Positions 35,391-44,917 of a stretch of DNA of 64,000 nucleotides are shown here, piece after piece. The first letter of the stretch is position 1; each line of letters starts with the position of its first letter. The position numbers and the translations under genes are program-made. The stretch comes from JARLGU01 sp036504535. Its GTDB lineage: Bacteria; Armatimonadota; Armatimonadia; Armatimonadales; Capsulimonadaceae. The notes below the pieces were generated by a model, which was given only the letters and a program-made list of their open reading frames with translations, was not told the DNA's origin and made no database searches. The stretch covers positions 46,934 through 110,933 of the forward strand of contig DASXUY010000045.1 in NCBI GenBank assembly GCA_036504535.1. Reading direction: 5' to 3'.

Positions 35391-37331
35391 TTATACGAAA
35401 ACGTGATCGAGCCTTACAGTCACCGACGACCGCGCAGCCGCACGCTCGGGCTCGTGGACGGTCAGGTCGTAGCCGCGCTCGCCGAGGAAGGCCCAGAGCG
35501 AGTCGTCGCGCAGCAGCGCTTCGGGGATCGAGACCTGGCCAGCGGTGGCCAGGACGGCTTGCGGCATGAGCGTGGTGTCGCGATTCTGAACCTCCATGAA
35601 GGCGATCCCCTGGCCCCCATAACCCCAGGCTTCGATTTCTGCGGTCTGTGGTTTTGATTCCGAAATGAACGGAACCTGGACCGTGTAGTAGGGACCGACA
35701 CCGTCGCTGGTGGAGTCGGGCTTGAAGCAACCTTCGATGACGGTCGTCGTGCCATCGACAGTAACCTTGATGTGCGGGCGACCGTGATCGTCGGGCAGAA
35801 AGAGTCGCAGTACGAGCCACCAATCGTTTGACCCAGGTTCGTGGGTCAGCTGCACCGCGACTTGGTCGAGAAGTATCCGCATTGCGCGTAAATCGGCAAC
35901 GGCAGCGTTTGGCGCGATTCCAGGGCGAGCGGCACTCCATCGCGCTTCCCGAGCCACTACACATTCGTCGACGGTCTGTCGCGCGTCAGCAAGAAGCGAG
36001 CGCAACTGCGGCAAATCGGCGGGCTGCCGACGAGGCGTATAAGCAGCCGGGATGAGTTCTCGAAGCGTGTATTTGAGAAGGCTGATGTGGCTCCATTCCA
36101 GCATGTCACCGACAACCATCCGAGCACGGTCATTCACCGCTCCAGCCTTCATAGCGTCGAGCATTTCAATCCCTGAACAGATTGCGGATGCCTGGTTGAA
36201 CTCGTGAACCGAGATCGCACCGGTTAGGTACGCCTGAACAGACGACGGCGGCTGAGGGCGCGTGATATTGGAAAGTAGCCTGATCGCCGTCCGAAGGCCA
36301 GCATCACCGCTGGCGAATTCGGGAAGCGCTGCATCCCAAGCAGCGTTCACATCGAACGTTTCGCCGCTCCAGAGTTTGCCGGTGAATGCGACGACCGGCG
36401 CGGCATCGTCGTGAAACCGACAGCTCTTCTCCTCCCACTGTGTGAGCAAGCCGCCGAGTACCCTGTGGTGTCGCCCGTAATCGGTGATCGAGACGATATT
36501 CTGAGTGTAGATCACCCATGGACACACCAGCGAGTCAAAGCCAAGCCGCTCATATTCGGCCAGACAGTCGTGGCGCCACAGGTTGGAGAAATGCGCTAAA
36601 GCGCCTTCCGGCTGGATCGACGGGTTGTAGCTCCAGTGGCACATCACCACGTCTCGCGGGATATCGGTAAGCCGCTCCGGAAACCACTCGAACATATCGT
36701 CCCAGATCATAGGACGCTTCCCCAGGTCGCGCGCTATCGACGCGACCCGGTCGACGTGCTCGACAAAGAGACTGCCGAGACCATCCGCAATCCTCCGAGG
36801 CTCGCATTTATCACAGAACCCGAGGCTCCACGCCTCATCGCAGCCGATATGCAGATAGGGCCCCGTGAAAACTGCCGCAAGCTCGGTGAGATAGAGCCGC
36901 AGAAATTCATAGGTTTCATCCAGCGATGGACACAATGTTGACCGGCGAGCCTCGCCAAACCGCGATCGCCCGCTGCGCTCTTCCGCGAGGTGCGCGAGGT
37001 CGGGATAGTTGACAAATAGCTCGCAGTGGCCCAGCGTCGGGACCACGGGGATGATATCGACCCCAGCGGAAGCTGCATGCCGCACAATATCGCTCATGTC
37101 CGCGACAGAATACGACGACTCCGGTAATGGATACGGGAAGCTGGCAGTGCGCACCCTGCCCTCGAGGTAGAGGACAACCGTGTTGAACCCCCATCGCGCC
37201 GCATCGTCGATGAAGCGCTTTACGAACTCCACCGTTTCGAACTGGCGAGCGAGATCGAGCTGAACAGCACGAATCCGCCAGGGTAAGCCTGGATCCGGCA
37301 GTGCGGCTGAGAAATGCGGATTGATCTTCAT
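35391..37331 (-). CDS. GH20-like beta-N-acetylhexosaminidase, cytoplasmic
   Basis: A 646-residue protein without a signal peptide. The N-terminal part is a GH20-type TIM barrel: RAVQLDLARQ at strand 1, WGFNTVVLYLEGR, PVVPTLGHCELF, and YLHIGCDEAW with the Asp165-Glu166 pair that in GH20 orients the acetamido group and donates the proton. The usual motif is HIGGDE; here one Gly is Cys. The remaining 250 or so residues are a helical/beta tail typical of cytosolic GH20 members. It probably trims imported N-acetylhexosamine-containing oligosaccharides. No regulator or pseudopilin is attached, so it stands outside the modules. Confidence 0.85.
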   Translation of the reverse strand: MKINPHFSAALPDPGLPWRIRAVQLDLARQFETVEFVKRFIDDAARWGFNTVVLYLEGRVRTASFPYPLPESSYSVADMSDIVRHAASAGVDIIPVVPTLGHCELFVNYPDLAHLAEERSGRSRFGEARRSTLCPSLDETYEFLRLYLTELAAVFTGPYLHIGCDEAWSLGFCDKCEPRRIADGLGSLFVEHVDRVASIARDLGKRPMIWDDMFEWFPERLTDIPRDVVMCHWSYNPSIQPEGALAHFSNLWRHDCLAEYERLGFDSLVCPWVIYTQNIVSITDYGRHHRVLGGLLTQWEEKSCRFHDDAAPVVAFTGKLWSGETFDVNAAWDAALPEFASGDAGLRTAIRLLSNITRPQPPSSVQAYLTGAISVHEFNQASAICSGIEMLDAMKAGAVNDRARMVVGDMLEWSHISLLKYTLRELIPAAYTPRRQPADLPQLRSLLADARQTVDECVVAREARWSAARPGIAPNAAVADLRAMRILLDQVAVQLTHEPGSNDWWLVLRLFLPDDHGRPHIKVTVDGTTTVIEGCFKPDSTSDGVGPYYTVQVPFISESKPQTAEIEAWGYGGQGIAFMEVQNRDTTLMPQAVLATAGQVSIPEALLRDDSLWAFLGERGYDLTVHEPERAAARSSVTVRLDHVFV

Positions 37332-37562
37332 ACGAGCACCTTTGCACGGTCACTATGCGAAAGATTGGCGTGCAGAGGAATGCGCTTGCACGGGATGTAG
37401 TGTTCGGGTGGCGGTTGGTGGATTCCTTCGCTATTGCGAGGGCTCGAGGGTATGGGAGGGTAGAGCCGGATGGGGTGTGGTCGGGCGGCGCTTATGATTT
37501 GGTTGCGTATTAGGGCGGTTAGCGCGTCGCGTCCACCCGGCACTAACGCTTCGCCAAGTTCA

Positions 37563-37610
37563 CCGGGTCTGAACGCCCGGTCTGACGCAGAGCACCCGCA
37601 GGAGCGGGCT
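37563..37610. repeat. REP element, left copy
   Basis: 48 bp that match the inverted copy at 38230-38277 at 47 of 48 positions. It contains two hairpins: CCCGC-AGGA-GCGGG, and a CCGGG/CCCGG pair around TCTGAACG. The copies flank the transposase gene in opposite orientation. Confidence 0.88.
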
Positions 37611-37728
37611 AACATGGCTACGCAACCGTATCGACTCCGGCAATAGCTCGATTAGCTTCAAAAATAAGTCGAGAACTAGATGCTTGGAGAATCTTTACCG
37701 AGCCTGTACGGCCAGCCCGCCACAGCTT

Positions 37729-37744
37729 GCCCGCAGGAGCGGGC
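37729..37744. repeat. REP hairpin, partial copy
   Basis: Perfect GCCCGC-AGGA-GCGGGC hairpin, the core of the flanking REP elements, 69 bp before the transposase start. Confidence 0.75.
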
Positions 37745-37812
37745 TTAAATATTTCGCAGGTACCTTTCCGGAATTCACCTGATACTCGGAGTGTATAGTA
37801 TAGAGGCGCAAC

Positions 37813-38217
37813 ATGGATGACAGTCACATCGAGCTATTTGTGCACATCGTCTGGACAACGGCAGACCGGCTACCGACCATCACCGATGACATTAAGCCAC
37901 TTGTCTACTCCACCGTCGCTCACGAAATCACGAAACGTGGCGTCTGCGTGCTTGCTATTGGCGGTATTGAGGATCACGTTCATGTGTTGGTCCGCGCCTA
38001 CTCGTCTGTCGATCTGCCCGACCTCCTCATGAGAGCGAAAGGCGTTGCTGGTAGAGTTGCAAACGCATCGCTCAATGGCCCTAAGATTCGGTGGCAACGA
38101 GGCTACGGCGCGTTCAGCATCTCGCGTTGGGACGTCCCCCACGTCACGCGCTACATCACTAACCAACGAAAACACCACGCAGAGAAAACAACCAAACGGA
38201 TACTAGAACTAGGCTAG
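37813..38217 (+). CDS. REP-associated tyrosine transposase (IS200/Y1 family)
   Basis: A 134-residue Y1-type transposase of the TnpA-REP (RAYT) kind. Signs: the HUH pair as EDHVHVLV (H55, H57), a fold start LFVHIVWTT, and the Tyr-containing helix VTRYITNQRKHH with likely catalytic Y114. It is flanked by inverted 48-bp REP elements with the same GCGGG hairpin, which is how RAYT genes usually sit. Such enzymes cut single-stranded DNA at REP hairpins. It is full length and could be active. Confidence 0.9.
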   Translation: MDDSHIELFVHIVWTTADRLPTITDDIKPLVYSTVAHEITKRGVCVLAIGGIEDHVHVLVRAYSSVDLPDLLMRAKGVAGRVANASLNGPKIRWQRGYGAFSISRWDVPHVTRYITNQRKHHAEKTTKRILELG

Positions 38218-38229
38218 CGTTACCATCCA

Positions 38230-38277
38230 AGCCCGCTCCTGCGGGTGCTCTGCGTCAGGCCGGGCGTTCAGACCCGG
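38230..38277. repeat. REP element, right copy (inverted)
   Basis: Inverted copy of 37563-37610 (47 of 48 positions), starting 12 bp after the transposase stop. It also lies between the transposase and the end of module E, where its hairpins may act as a transcription end for both. Confidence 0.88.
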
Positions 38278-38312
38278 CGCTAATACCGCCCACCGCGACC
38301 GTCCCGCTACCC

Positions 38313-41300
38313 CTAGAACACAACCGGCGCGTACAGCGTTGGGTCCTTGCTCGCTCCGATACCCGGTGTCCACTCAAGCCAGCCCTTGCGCCCTGCCCCG
38401 TCGTTGTCGTTCACCAAGACGCTCATCCGGCAGCCGTATCGAATCGCCTGAGCGATCTCTGGGATGGTGCGTGGAAGCGTGATGTCGTACGTAGTCGTTG
38501 TCCCCGCGCGGGTAATCTGCGCTTGCTCGCCCACAGCGACCGGAAACTCAGCGGGCCAAATCGAACGCTCGATTCTTGGACCATTCGCCGTAAGCGCAGT
38601 CGTCCACTCGACAAGCTTCTCCGAAGGGCCGACCATGGCAATCTGCACCGAATCGCCCTTCCAAAGGCTGCCGGGAGCGTCTGGCGCATGGACATCGTCG
38701 GTCACAGCGATATGAAGCCGTATTCCCTCAGGCACGGAGTACAACCAAACTTTCGCGGCGAGGTCGCTTGGGCCATGGAACTTGAGAGATTCCATGGGTG
38801 TCGCAAGATACGGGCTAACGAGGTGTCGACTTCCTGGGTCGAGCGTGATGAATGGCGTCCGCGCGCCGGGATCAACTCCGGCGGGAAGTGCTGGAACCAC
38901 TTCGGCGGTTCGCAGGCGGGTTTCATGCTCGACCGGCGGCAAGCTGTCCGTAGACGCGAGGTTCAGACGCAATAGGTGGCTCGGAACTGTGTTCGACGCG
39001 GCTGTAAGAACGACACGCACCGTTTGTGTTTTTCCAGGCGCTATGTCGACATTCGCCTCCCCTGGCTCGACTCTCAATGTGTCGGACTTGAGCGTGAGCG
39101 TCCCGGTCAGTCGCGTTGTCAGCGGGTTGTTGACGGAAATGTCGTACGATGCCGCACTGCCCGCAGCGATCGTGGCAGAGGGTGCCGACAACACGGGCTT
39201 GACGGTTTCGATAGCCGTGCGGTCGCCGGCGACGGTGAAATAGCACGGTTCGTAGGATACGGGAACTGTGTAGTAACCTCGAACAGCCTTAAGTGTGCGG
39301 GTGCGCCCCATCAGGTCGGTCAGCGTCGCCGACGACGCCGACGACCGAAGCAGCACCGAATTGGTCGTCCCTTGGCGATCGCTCCATAGGGTCGCGACAC
39401 TTTCCCCAGCGCCTCGGAAGCAGTACGCGGTTTGGTCCGCATCGACCGCAAGTCGGCTCGCGAACGATTTACCGCACAGTCGATCAATGACGGTATGCGC
39501 GACCACAAAGGCTGGCTTTGGTGACAGGTCGTTGTAGACGACGCCGAAATGGTGCTCGGCATCGTTGGGGTTTGTCCCATCGTCGATCATGTCGTACCAT
39601 ATATAAGCGCGGTCGCCAAGCGACTCCGACGTCGCGATTTTCTTCGCGAGTGTGATAGCCTGCTCGCGCACGCTCACTCCACCGAACGACGAGATTCCAG
39701 CCTCATTGAGCCACACAGGCGTCGCCGAAATCCCCGATTTGCCCAGGTAACCAGCCACTTTCGTGCGAGCGATGGGCATATTGAGCAGCGCGCCGTGCGT
39801 GTGATAGGCGAAGATGTCCGGCTTGGTGCTCGCCTTCGTCAAGAACTCCTCGGTGAAACCGGGTCGAAAGTTAACCTCCGAAATGCCGCCGTTCATCACT
39901 TGCGCCTTTGGGTCGGCTTCGTGAACCGCCTTCACTGCTGCTGAAAGGAGCGCGGCGTACTGGTCCGATGTCCCCAGCCACGACGTCAAATCGGGTTCGT
40001 TCCAGATCTCCCAATAATGCACCGACGTCTTGTAGTGGTTGACGACAGTCTTCGCGAACTCGACGAACTTTGCGGTAACCGGTGGGGCATTGTTCCAATC
40101 GTGCCAGTCGCGCGTATTCGGATTTCCTGTTGTGGCCCACTTCGCCGTGAACGCGAGCCCGTACGCAAGCTGGATATTGGCGCGACGAAGGGTTTCGACG
40201 ACATCGTCCATTCGCTCCCACTTCCATACCCCTTCCTCTGGCTCAATGCCGTTCCAGTTCGCGCCATCGCGAACAACGCCAAAGCCAGCAAGCCGCATCA
40301 ACTCGACCAGCCTGTGCATATCCGCTGTCGAATGGTGCAGGAGGTGGGAGTTGACGCCAATCAGGAAGGGGGGCTGCGACGGCCAGTTTACGCCAGGCTT
40401 AGCGAGGACCGCCATCGATGTGCTGGATGTGGCGGCAACACCTGCCGCGTTATCGAGTACATCGAACGTGATCGCCAGAAACCCGACTTCGGTCGGCCTA
40501 AACGTAAATGGTTGAGGCTGGCCTGCCGCCGACGCGCTTGCGGGTGTCGTTTCGCTTACGATTTTACCGTCGAAGTCTCGTGCGCGCCACCGATAGCGGA
40601 TAACACTTTGACCAGGATCGCGCCCGGTTAATGCCGCCTTGAATGTTACGCTGTCGCCAGGCTTCACCACGAGCAGGTCTCGGTCGGCTGAAATCGTTGC
40701 GGTGGGAGGAGCAGCGGCGACCATCGCGCCGGTTGGGGTGATCGTGATATCATCGATCAGTACCGAGCCGACACTTGGCGCATCGGAGTCGCGACCAGCA
40801 GCGAATCCGAAGAAGCGAACGGGAGCAACAAACTTCTTGTCCGCTGACGGCCCCCACGTGCCAGCAAACACAGCCGGGTCGAGCTTGATGCGAAATTGAG
40901 CCCAGGCGTCGCCATTGAATTGGTCCGCAAGACCAGCCACTGGATACTGAAAGAGGTTGTTGCGGGAATCCATCAGGCGAATCGACACACTGGTGAACTC
41001 TGGATGACCAGAGCCCTTTACCCACAGCGAAATATCAATTGGGTCGACGGTTGCAGCGACGGGGATTGGCTTGACAAGCTGAAACTCAATATAACCCTTG
41101 CCCGAAAACGCGAAATCAACCTTGCCAGCCCTCTCCCCCGTACGCCCCTGTCCGACCGCTACCGACGCGGTAGCCTTGGAGTTCTTTCCCGGCCCTGCCA
41201 GCAGGGCGAACGCCGCCGAATCCTCGAAGCCAATTGCGACAGCGTTCGCCTGAGGGGAATCAGCCCGCGACGGGGTTACCGACGCCAGAAACAGCGGCAG

Positions 41301-41351
41301 GGCTACAGTTGCTCCGAGCGCCAAAGAAAAACGTCGAATCGAAACAGACAT
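38313..41351 (-). CDS. Secreted clan GH-A (GH39-like) glycosidase with Ig and CBM domains, module E
   Basis: A 1012-residue protein. ATG 41351 (MSVSIRRFSLALGATVALPL) gives a signal peptide ending near SRA-D; the open frame is 53 codons longer upstream. Order: N-terminal carbohydrate-binding-like sandwich about residues 30-205; PKD/Ig-like domain about 215-315; TIM barrel about 325-640 with GFGVVRDGANWNGIEPEEGV, YWEIWNEPDLTSWLG (acid/base Glu) and VWLNEAGISSFGG (nucleophile Glu); Ig-like linkers; and a C-terminal CBM9-like domain (PGSLWKGDSVQIAMVG). The WNEPD and NEAG pair is that of GH39-like enzymes. The CBM9-type tail is shared with modules A to C enzymes. Substrate unknown. Confidence 0.87.
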   Translation of the reverse strand: MSVSIRRFSLALGATVALPLFLASVTPSRADSPQANAVAIGFEDSAAFALLAGPGKNSKATASVAVGQGRTGERAGKVDFAFSGKGYIEFQLVKPIPVAATVDPIDISLWVKGSGHPEFTSVSIRLMDSRNNLFQYPVAGLADQFNGDAWAQFRIKLDPAVFAGTWGPSADKKFVAPVRFFGFAAGRDSDAPSVGSVLIDDITITPTGAMVAAAPPTATISADRDLLVVKPGDSVTFKAALTGRDPGQSVIRYRWRARDFDGKIVSETTPASASAAGQPQPFTFRPTEVGFLAITFDVLDNAAGVAATSSTSMAVLAKPGVNWPSQPPFLIGVNSHLLHHSTADMHRLVELMRLAGFGVVRDGANWNGIEPEEGVWKWERMDDVVETLRRANIQLAYGLAFTAKWATTGNPNTRDWHDWNNAPPVTAKFVEFAKTVVNHYKTSVHYWEIWNEPDLTSWLGTSDQYAALLSAAVKAVHEADPKAQVMNGGISEVNFRPGFTEEFLTKASTKPDIFAYHTHGALLNMPIARTKVAGYLGKSGISATPVWLNEAGISSFGGVSVREQAITLAKKIATSESLGDRAYIWYDMIDDGTNPNDAEHHFGVVYNDLSPKPAFVVAHTVIDRLCGKSFASRLAVDADQTAYCFRGAGESVATLWSDRQGTTNSVLLRSSASSATLTDLMGRTRTLKAVRGYYTVPVSYEPCYFTVAGDRTAIETVKPVLSAPSATIAAGSAASYDISVNNPLTTRLTGTLTLKSDTLRVEPGEANVDIAPGKTQTVRVVLTAASNTVPSHLLRLNLASTDSLPPVEHETRLRTAEVVPALPAGVDPGARTPFITLDPGSRHLVSPYLATPMESLKFHGPSDLAAKVWLYSVPEGIRLHIAVTDDVHAPDAPGSLWKGDSVQIAMVGPSEKLVEWTTALTANGPRIERSIWPAEFPVAVGEQAQITRAGTTTTYDITLPRTIPEIAQAIRYGCRMSVLVNDNDGAGRKGWLEWTPGIGASKDPTLYAPVVF

Positions 41352-41424
41352 GGGTAAGCCCCTATTCTCGAGCTGAGATAAAGTGCGAAGAGTACACGGT
41401 GGACAGGCCAGAAACAAAGAGTGC

Positions 41425-41441
41425 CACGGAGCTAGTCCGTG
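41425..41441. other. Intercistronic stem-loop between pseudopilin and glycosidase, module E
   Basis: 6-bp arms CACGGA and TCCGTG with a 5-nt loop, in the 166-bp gap between pseudopilin and glycosidase. A second palindromic stretch, GCAGC/GCTGC around GATGCAT, lies at 41471-41487. Confidence 0.45.
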
Positions 41442-41517
41442 CGGACGGGGTGGAATCAAAAGCGCCAGGCGCAGCGATGCATGCTGCATTGCAGTGCACC
41501 GCCGCGCCAACTGACAA

Positions 41518-42351
41518 CTACATTGTGCTGAATGTCAGCGTGTACTTGATTCCGCTGCCATTGCTCATGTTGTCTGTTCCGGCAGCCATTGGCCCAATGT
41601 TGACGTTAGCCGGATCGGTCGCGTTGGCCGCCGCGCCGCCGTTGCTGACTTTCTCTCCGCGCAGCCACTTCACGTGACCGTCGGCAGCAAGCCAGTTCGA
41701 CCCTTCGGTGTGGACCGGGGTTGCTGTGTAATAGTTCGTGCTCGTGAACGGAGAGCCCATGTTTCCGGTGGCGTACTTGATGCTGCTGGAGCCTGCGTAG
41801 TAGCCCGGGTACCCGATCTGCGCGGGGCTTGATGCGTCCGAAGTAGGCGCGGCCTGGAACCAGGCGATTTGGGCACCCTGCACTTCATAAAGGCATACGA
41901 TATTCGCGGGCGCAGTCAGCTTAGACAACGACGTCGTTCCAGGATTGTTCCCGTATTTCGAATCGAGCAGCTGATTGTACTCGTATGACATAACCGAGTA
42001 GTTTGTTACAGGAGGAGTCGGATCGCTCGGGCAAACGAATATAGCTTGTGCTTTCAAATACGGAAATATCTGTCCCGCCCAGCCCTGCCCGCCGTTAGCT
42101 CCCGCCCCGGCGGCCTGATACTTGCCGCAGGGAAACAGCTCGTCGTAGTCCTGCGTATACTGCGCGAACGCAAGGCTAATCTGCTTGAGGTTGCTCGTGC
42201 AAGCCGTTCCACGCGCCTTTTCGCGAGCCTTGGCGAACACGGGAAAGAGTATAGCTGCAAGAATCGCTATAATGGCGATAACTACGAGCAATTCTATTAG
42301 TGTGAACCCTGATTTGGCAGTGCGTAGCTGCCGCCGAGTGATGGATACCAT
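41518..42351 (-). CDS. H-X9-DG (DUF1559) pseudopilin, module E
   Basis: A 277-residue pseudopilin: leader MVSITRRQLRTAKSG then FTLIELLVVIAIIAIL, AKAREKARGTACTSNLKQIS, CPSDPTPPVTNYS and C-terminal H-TEGSNWLAA-DGHVKWLRG (H-X9-DG). An AGGAG ribosome site stands 8 bases before ATG 42351. The gene starts 35 bp after regulator E. Confidence 0.93.
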   Translation of the reverse strand: MVSITRRQLRTAKSGFTLIELLVVIAIIAILAAILFPVFAKAREKARGTACTSNLKQISLAFAQYTQDYDELFPCGKYQAAGAGANGGQGWAGQIFPYLKAQAIFVCPSDPTPPVTNYSVMSYEYNQLLDSKYGNNPGTTSLSKLTAPANIVCLYEVQGAQIAWFQAAPTSDASSPAQIGYPGYYAGSSSIKYATGNMGSPFTSTNYYTATPVHTEGSNWLAADGHVKWLRGEKVSNGGAAANATDPANVNIGPMAAGTDNMSNGSGIKYTLTFSTM

Positions 42352-42386
42352 TTACTTACTCCTGTCTAGGTCTTTCTAGTGATAAT

Positions 42387-43547
42387 TTAGCCGCCATGCT
42401 GGTCTGCATCGGCCATAGTCGACAAAAGGCTCCCTGAAATGGGACCCGTGCTTTTGCGGATCACAACATGAGGGGGAAGCAGCAACTTACTGTGCTGCGA
42501 CGTGGGATGAGACAGCACTTCCAGAGCATGCCACGTCATCAGGGCGCGATCGCAACCGAGCGTCGTGAGCGCGGGATGCGTGTACCGACTCAAGCGGTCA
42601 TCGTCAAAGCCCATGACGCTGACGTCCTCAGGCACCCGGACGCCGTTTTCGTTGAACCACTTCAGTGCCGCCCATGCGCCAGCGTCGGACACAGTTAGAA
42701 CTGCGGTGGGCTTCGCGTCGTGCGCCCATACTTGCGGCATAGCGAGATACGCCGCATCATGCGAATTATCAAAGAAGTCGGTACCGCACGAGACCACGCG
42801 CCACTCAATTCCCGCCTCTGCAGCCAGCTGCTCGAATGCGCGGCGACGCACGATGATGTCGTCGGCAGCGTCTGGTTCGTTCACCAGCAGTGTGATTCGG
42901 CGGTGCCCCAGAGACATCAAATGGTCGAGGGCCAACTTCACGCCGAGGCTATCGTCGAACCCGACATAATCGGTCTGCTCGGTAGCGATAGTGGTGTCCA
43001 CCGCTATCGCGCGATAACCGCGCTCGGCGAGAACCTCCAGCATTTCATGCGCGAAAATGCTAGGTTGACCGAAAAGGATCACACGCTCGTCACGCGGAGG
43101 GTGCTCGATGGACGCCAGCGCGTCGCGCACCGCCTGCCCCTTGTAGGTATAGTAGACTTGGAATCGCTGCTTGCGTTCGCGACACAATGTGGCGACATGC
43201 TCCAGCACATTGTTAAGGATGTCCGAGTTATGCTTCGGCACAAAGATTGAGACTCGAAAATTTGTCGTGTGATCGAGGACGTTCTTGCGAACGACAGTGC
43301 CTTTCGCCGCGCGACGAAGCAGAAAGCCATCCTTTGCCAGGTCGTTCAGCGCTCGCCGGACAGTAATCTGGGAGACATTCAGCCTTTCGATCAATACTTG
43401 CTCGGTCCAGAACTGCTGCCCGTCCTCGAAGTGCTCCTCAATAACCTGTCGCATCGCCCTGCGGACCTGCACATGCAGCGGCAAGTCGCGATCGCGGTCA
43501 GCGACAGTGAGCGAATCCAGTATATTGATTGGTGGGGCAGTATTCAT
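42387..43547 (-). CDS. GntR-HTH / LacI-sensor transcriptional regulator, module E
   Basis: A 386-residue regulator. GntR-type winged helix about residues 20-90 (LPLHVQVRRAMRQVIEEHFE, QVLIERLNVSQITVRRALND, RRAAKGTVVRKN), then a LacI-type sensor about 95-380 (RVSIFVPKHNSDI, DHLMSLGHRRITLLVNEPDA, VLTVSDAGAWAALKWFNENG, VMGFDDDRLSRYTHPALTTL). A perfect 10-bp-arm palindrome over its own transcription start predicts strict autoregulation. Confidence 0.92.
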   Translation of the reverse strand: MNTAPPINILDSLTVADRDRDLPLHVQVRRAMRQVIEEHFEDGQQFWTEQVLIERLNVSQITVRRALNDLAKDGFLLRRAAKGTVVRKNVLDHTTNFRVSIFVPKHNSDILNNVLEHVATLCRERKQRFQVYYTYKGQAVRDALASIEHPPRDERVILFGQPSIFAHEMLEVLAERGYRAIAVDTTIATEQTDYVGFDDSLGVKLALDHLMSLGHRRITLLVNEPDAADDIIVRRRAFEQLAAEAGIEWRVVSCGTDFFDNSHDAAYLAMPQVWAHDAKPTAVLTVSDAGAWAALKWFNENGVRVPEDVSVMGFDDDRLSRYTHPALTTLGCDRALMTWHALEVLSHPTSQHSKLLLPPHVVIRKSTGPISGSLLSTMADADQHGG

Positions 43548-43552
43548 ATATC

Positions 43553-43577
43553 AGTATAAGAATTGGTTTCTTATACT
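43553..43577. promoter_or_regulatory. Palindromic operator of regulator E
   Basis: Perfect inverted repeat with arms AGTATAAGAA and TTCTTATACT and a 5-nt centre. It abuts the -10 box (43578) and covers the predicted transcription start, so bound regulator would block RNA polymerase. Confidence 0.75.
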
Positions 43578-43606
43578 ATTATACGATTGATGTTCTCAAC
43601 TGTCAA
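43578..43606 (-). promoter_or_regulatory. Sigma-70 promoter of regulator E
   Basis: On the minus strand: TTGACA (43606-43601), 17-nt spacer, TATAAT (43583-43578). Confidence 0.85.
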
Positions 43607-43728
43607 GCAATTTTTTCCAATCGCATCAAGCTTCGGCCTACGCAGTCAGGAGCACGGTCTCGCCAGAAGAGCATCCATCCTGGCGACCCCGTGTCTCATA
43701 GCGAAAACGAGCACAGGGTGCCGTCTTC

Positions 43729-44709
43729 TCACGTCCCGCGCAAAGCCTGGCGAATCTCGCGCAGCTGCGCCATTGTCGCCTCGGCGACCAGCTCGTCCTG
43801 ATAAGGTGCCGCGTTGTACGAAAACCCTCCGCCAAACTTACGAACGTACTCGATATACGCCACCACCTGCTCTGTTGCATAGCGCGGCAGCGGGACCTCG
43901 CCAGGTTTGGAATGCACCCAGAACTCGTCCATCCAAACGAACGAATGCCACTGCGAGCCGCCCTCGCCAGCGTCGGGCCCGCTTGGAACGCGGTCTAGCA
44001 GGTTGCTCTCACCCGCGCCATAGTCGACAAGGCCTGTCCCGAGAACCGAGCGCCACGCGTCCGTGCCGCTGTAGTTGAATGTCACCGCGCGATCTGGATT
44101 GCCAGCGCGTAACGCCTCGGCATAGCGTGCGAAGTCGTAGAGATCCGCATGGGCGACCGCAGACACATGCAGATGGTGCCACCGTGGATATTTGTGCACT
44201 GGATCGTAGCAGTTGTCCAACCACCACCCTGCAACACGGGGCCCGTATCGCTCTCCGATCTCCGCGACGAGGTCGTACTGTAGCGCGGCGTACGACTTAG
44301 GGTCGTAGAGCCAGCCGCTCGCACGCTGCCAGTCGGGATCGCTGTCGTCGGCGACGTTCGGGTAGTACAGGATGAGCCGAATTCCGTGCACCGCCAACGC
44401 CGCCGCGATCTCGGCGACCAGGTCCCGCTCGCAAGTCCGCCCGACGATAACGCGGTCCAGAGTCGGCGACGGAAACGGCAGATGCTGCTGGGCATGCGAA
44501 ATAGTGAACAATAGCCAACCGGCGCCAGCGTCGACGCACTGCTGGACGAGAAGTGGCACATCGAACCGCTCCACCGCATCGCGATACGGGATGGGCGATG
44601 TGGCTCCCCGTGGCAAGCTATGCGTGGTCCAGTGTAGCGCCAAGCCATAGCCTGCGTCTGCTAGCCACGAGGCGCGTGTGTTTGTATGACCGTCAGTATG
44701 CTGTGTCAT
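43729..44709 (-). CDS. GH29-like (alpha-L-fucosidase type) TIM-barrel protein, no signal peptide
   Basis: A 326-residue protein resembling the catalytic domain of family GH29: LALHWTTHSLPRGATSPIPY near the N-terminus, a DAVERFDVPLLVQQCVDAGA block, FTISHAQQHLPFPS in place of the usual KHHDGF, LILYYPNV, and VAGWWLDNCYDP with D165 as likely nucleophile. The usual C-terminal beta-sandwich is absent and the protein is shorter than typical GH29 members (about 450 residues). It is cytoplasmic by sequence. It lies 208 bp after the preceding gene of module F, on the same strand, and may be co-transcribed. Activity on fucose is not certain. Confidence 0.72.
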   Translation of the reverse strand: MTQHTDGHTNTRASWLADAGYGLALHWTTHSLPRGATSPIPYRDAVERFDVPLLVQQCVDAGAGWLLFTISHAQQHLPFPSPTLDRVIVGRTCERDLVAEIAAALAVHGIRLILYYPNVADDSDPDWQRASGWLYDPKSYAALQYDLVAEIGERYGPRVAGWWLDNCYDPVHKYPRWHHLHVSAVAHADLYDFARYAEALRAGNPDRAVTFNYSGTDAWRSVLGTGLVDYGAGESNLLDRVPSGPDAGEGGSQWHSFVWMDEFWVHSKPGEVPLPRYATEQVVAYIEYVRKFGGGFSYNAAPYQDELVAEATMAQLREIRQALRGT

Positions 44710-44917
44710 TGTCCAGAGATCTTCGCCGGAGTTGCAGCATTTACCTCCGGGATAGTGTCACTCTTTCGCACGCGCGCCAGCGTTTTCGCCAATTAACCAA
44801 GAGGTGTGCCCCAAAGCGCTAAGCGAAACGGATCCAACGTCACGTTGGCCCAGTCCGCGGAGGACGCCCGCCGGCGAGGCATCTTCCCTTGCAGCGGCAA
44901 TGCTCACCGTGGGACCG

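Larger units (their letters stand above)
37332..37812. other. Intergenic region with REP elements upstream of the transposase
   Basis: 480 bp without a convincing gene. It holds a full REP element (37563-37610) and a bare REP hairpin (37729-37744). Short frames here are read through the palindromes and are not believable. Confidence 0.6.
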
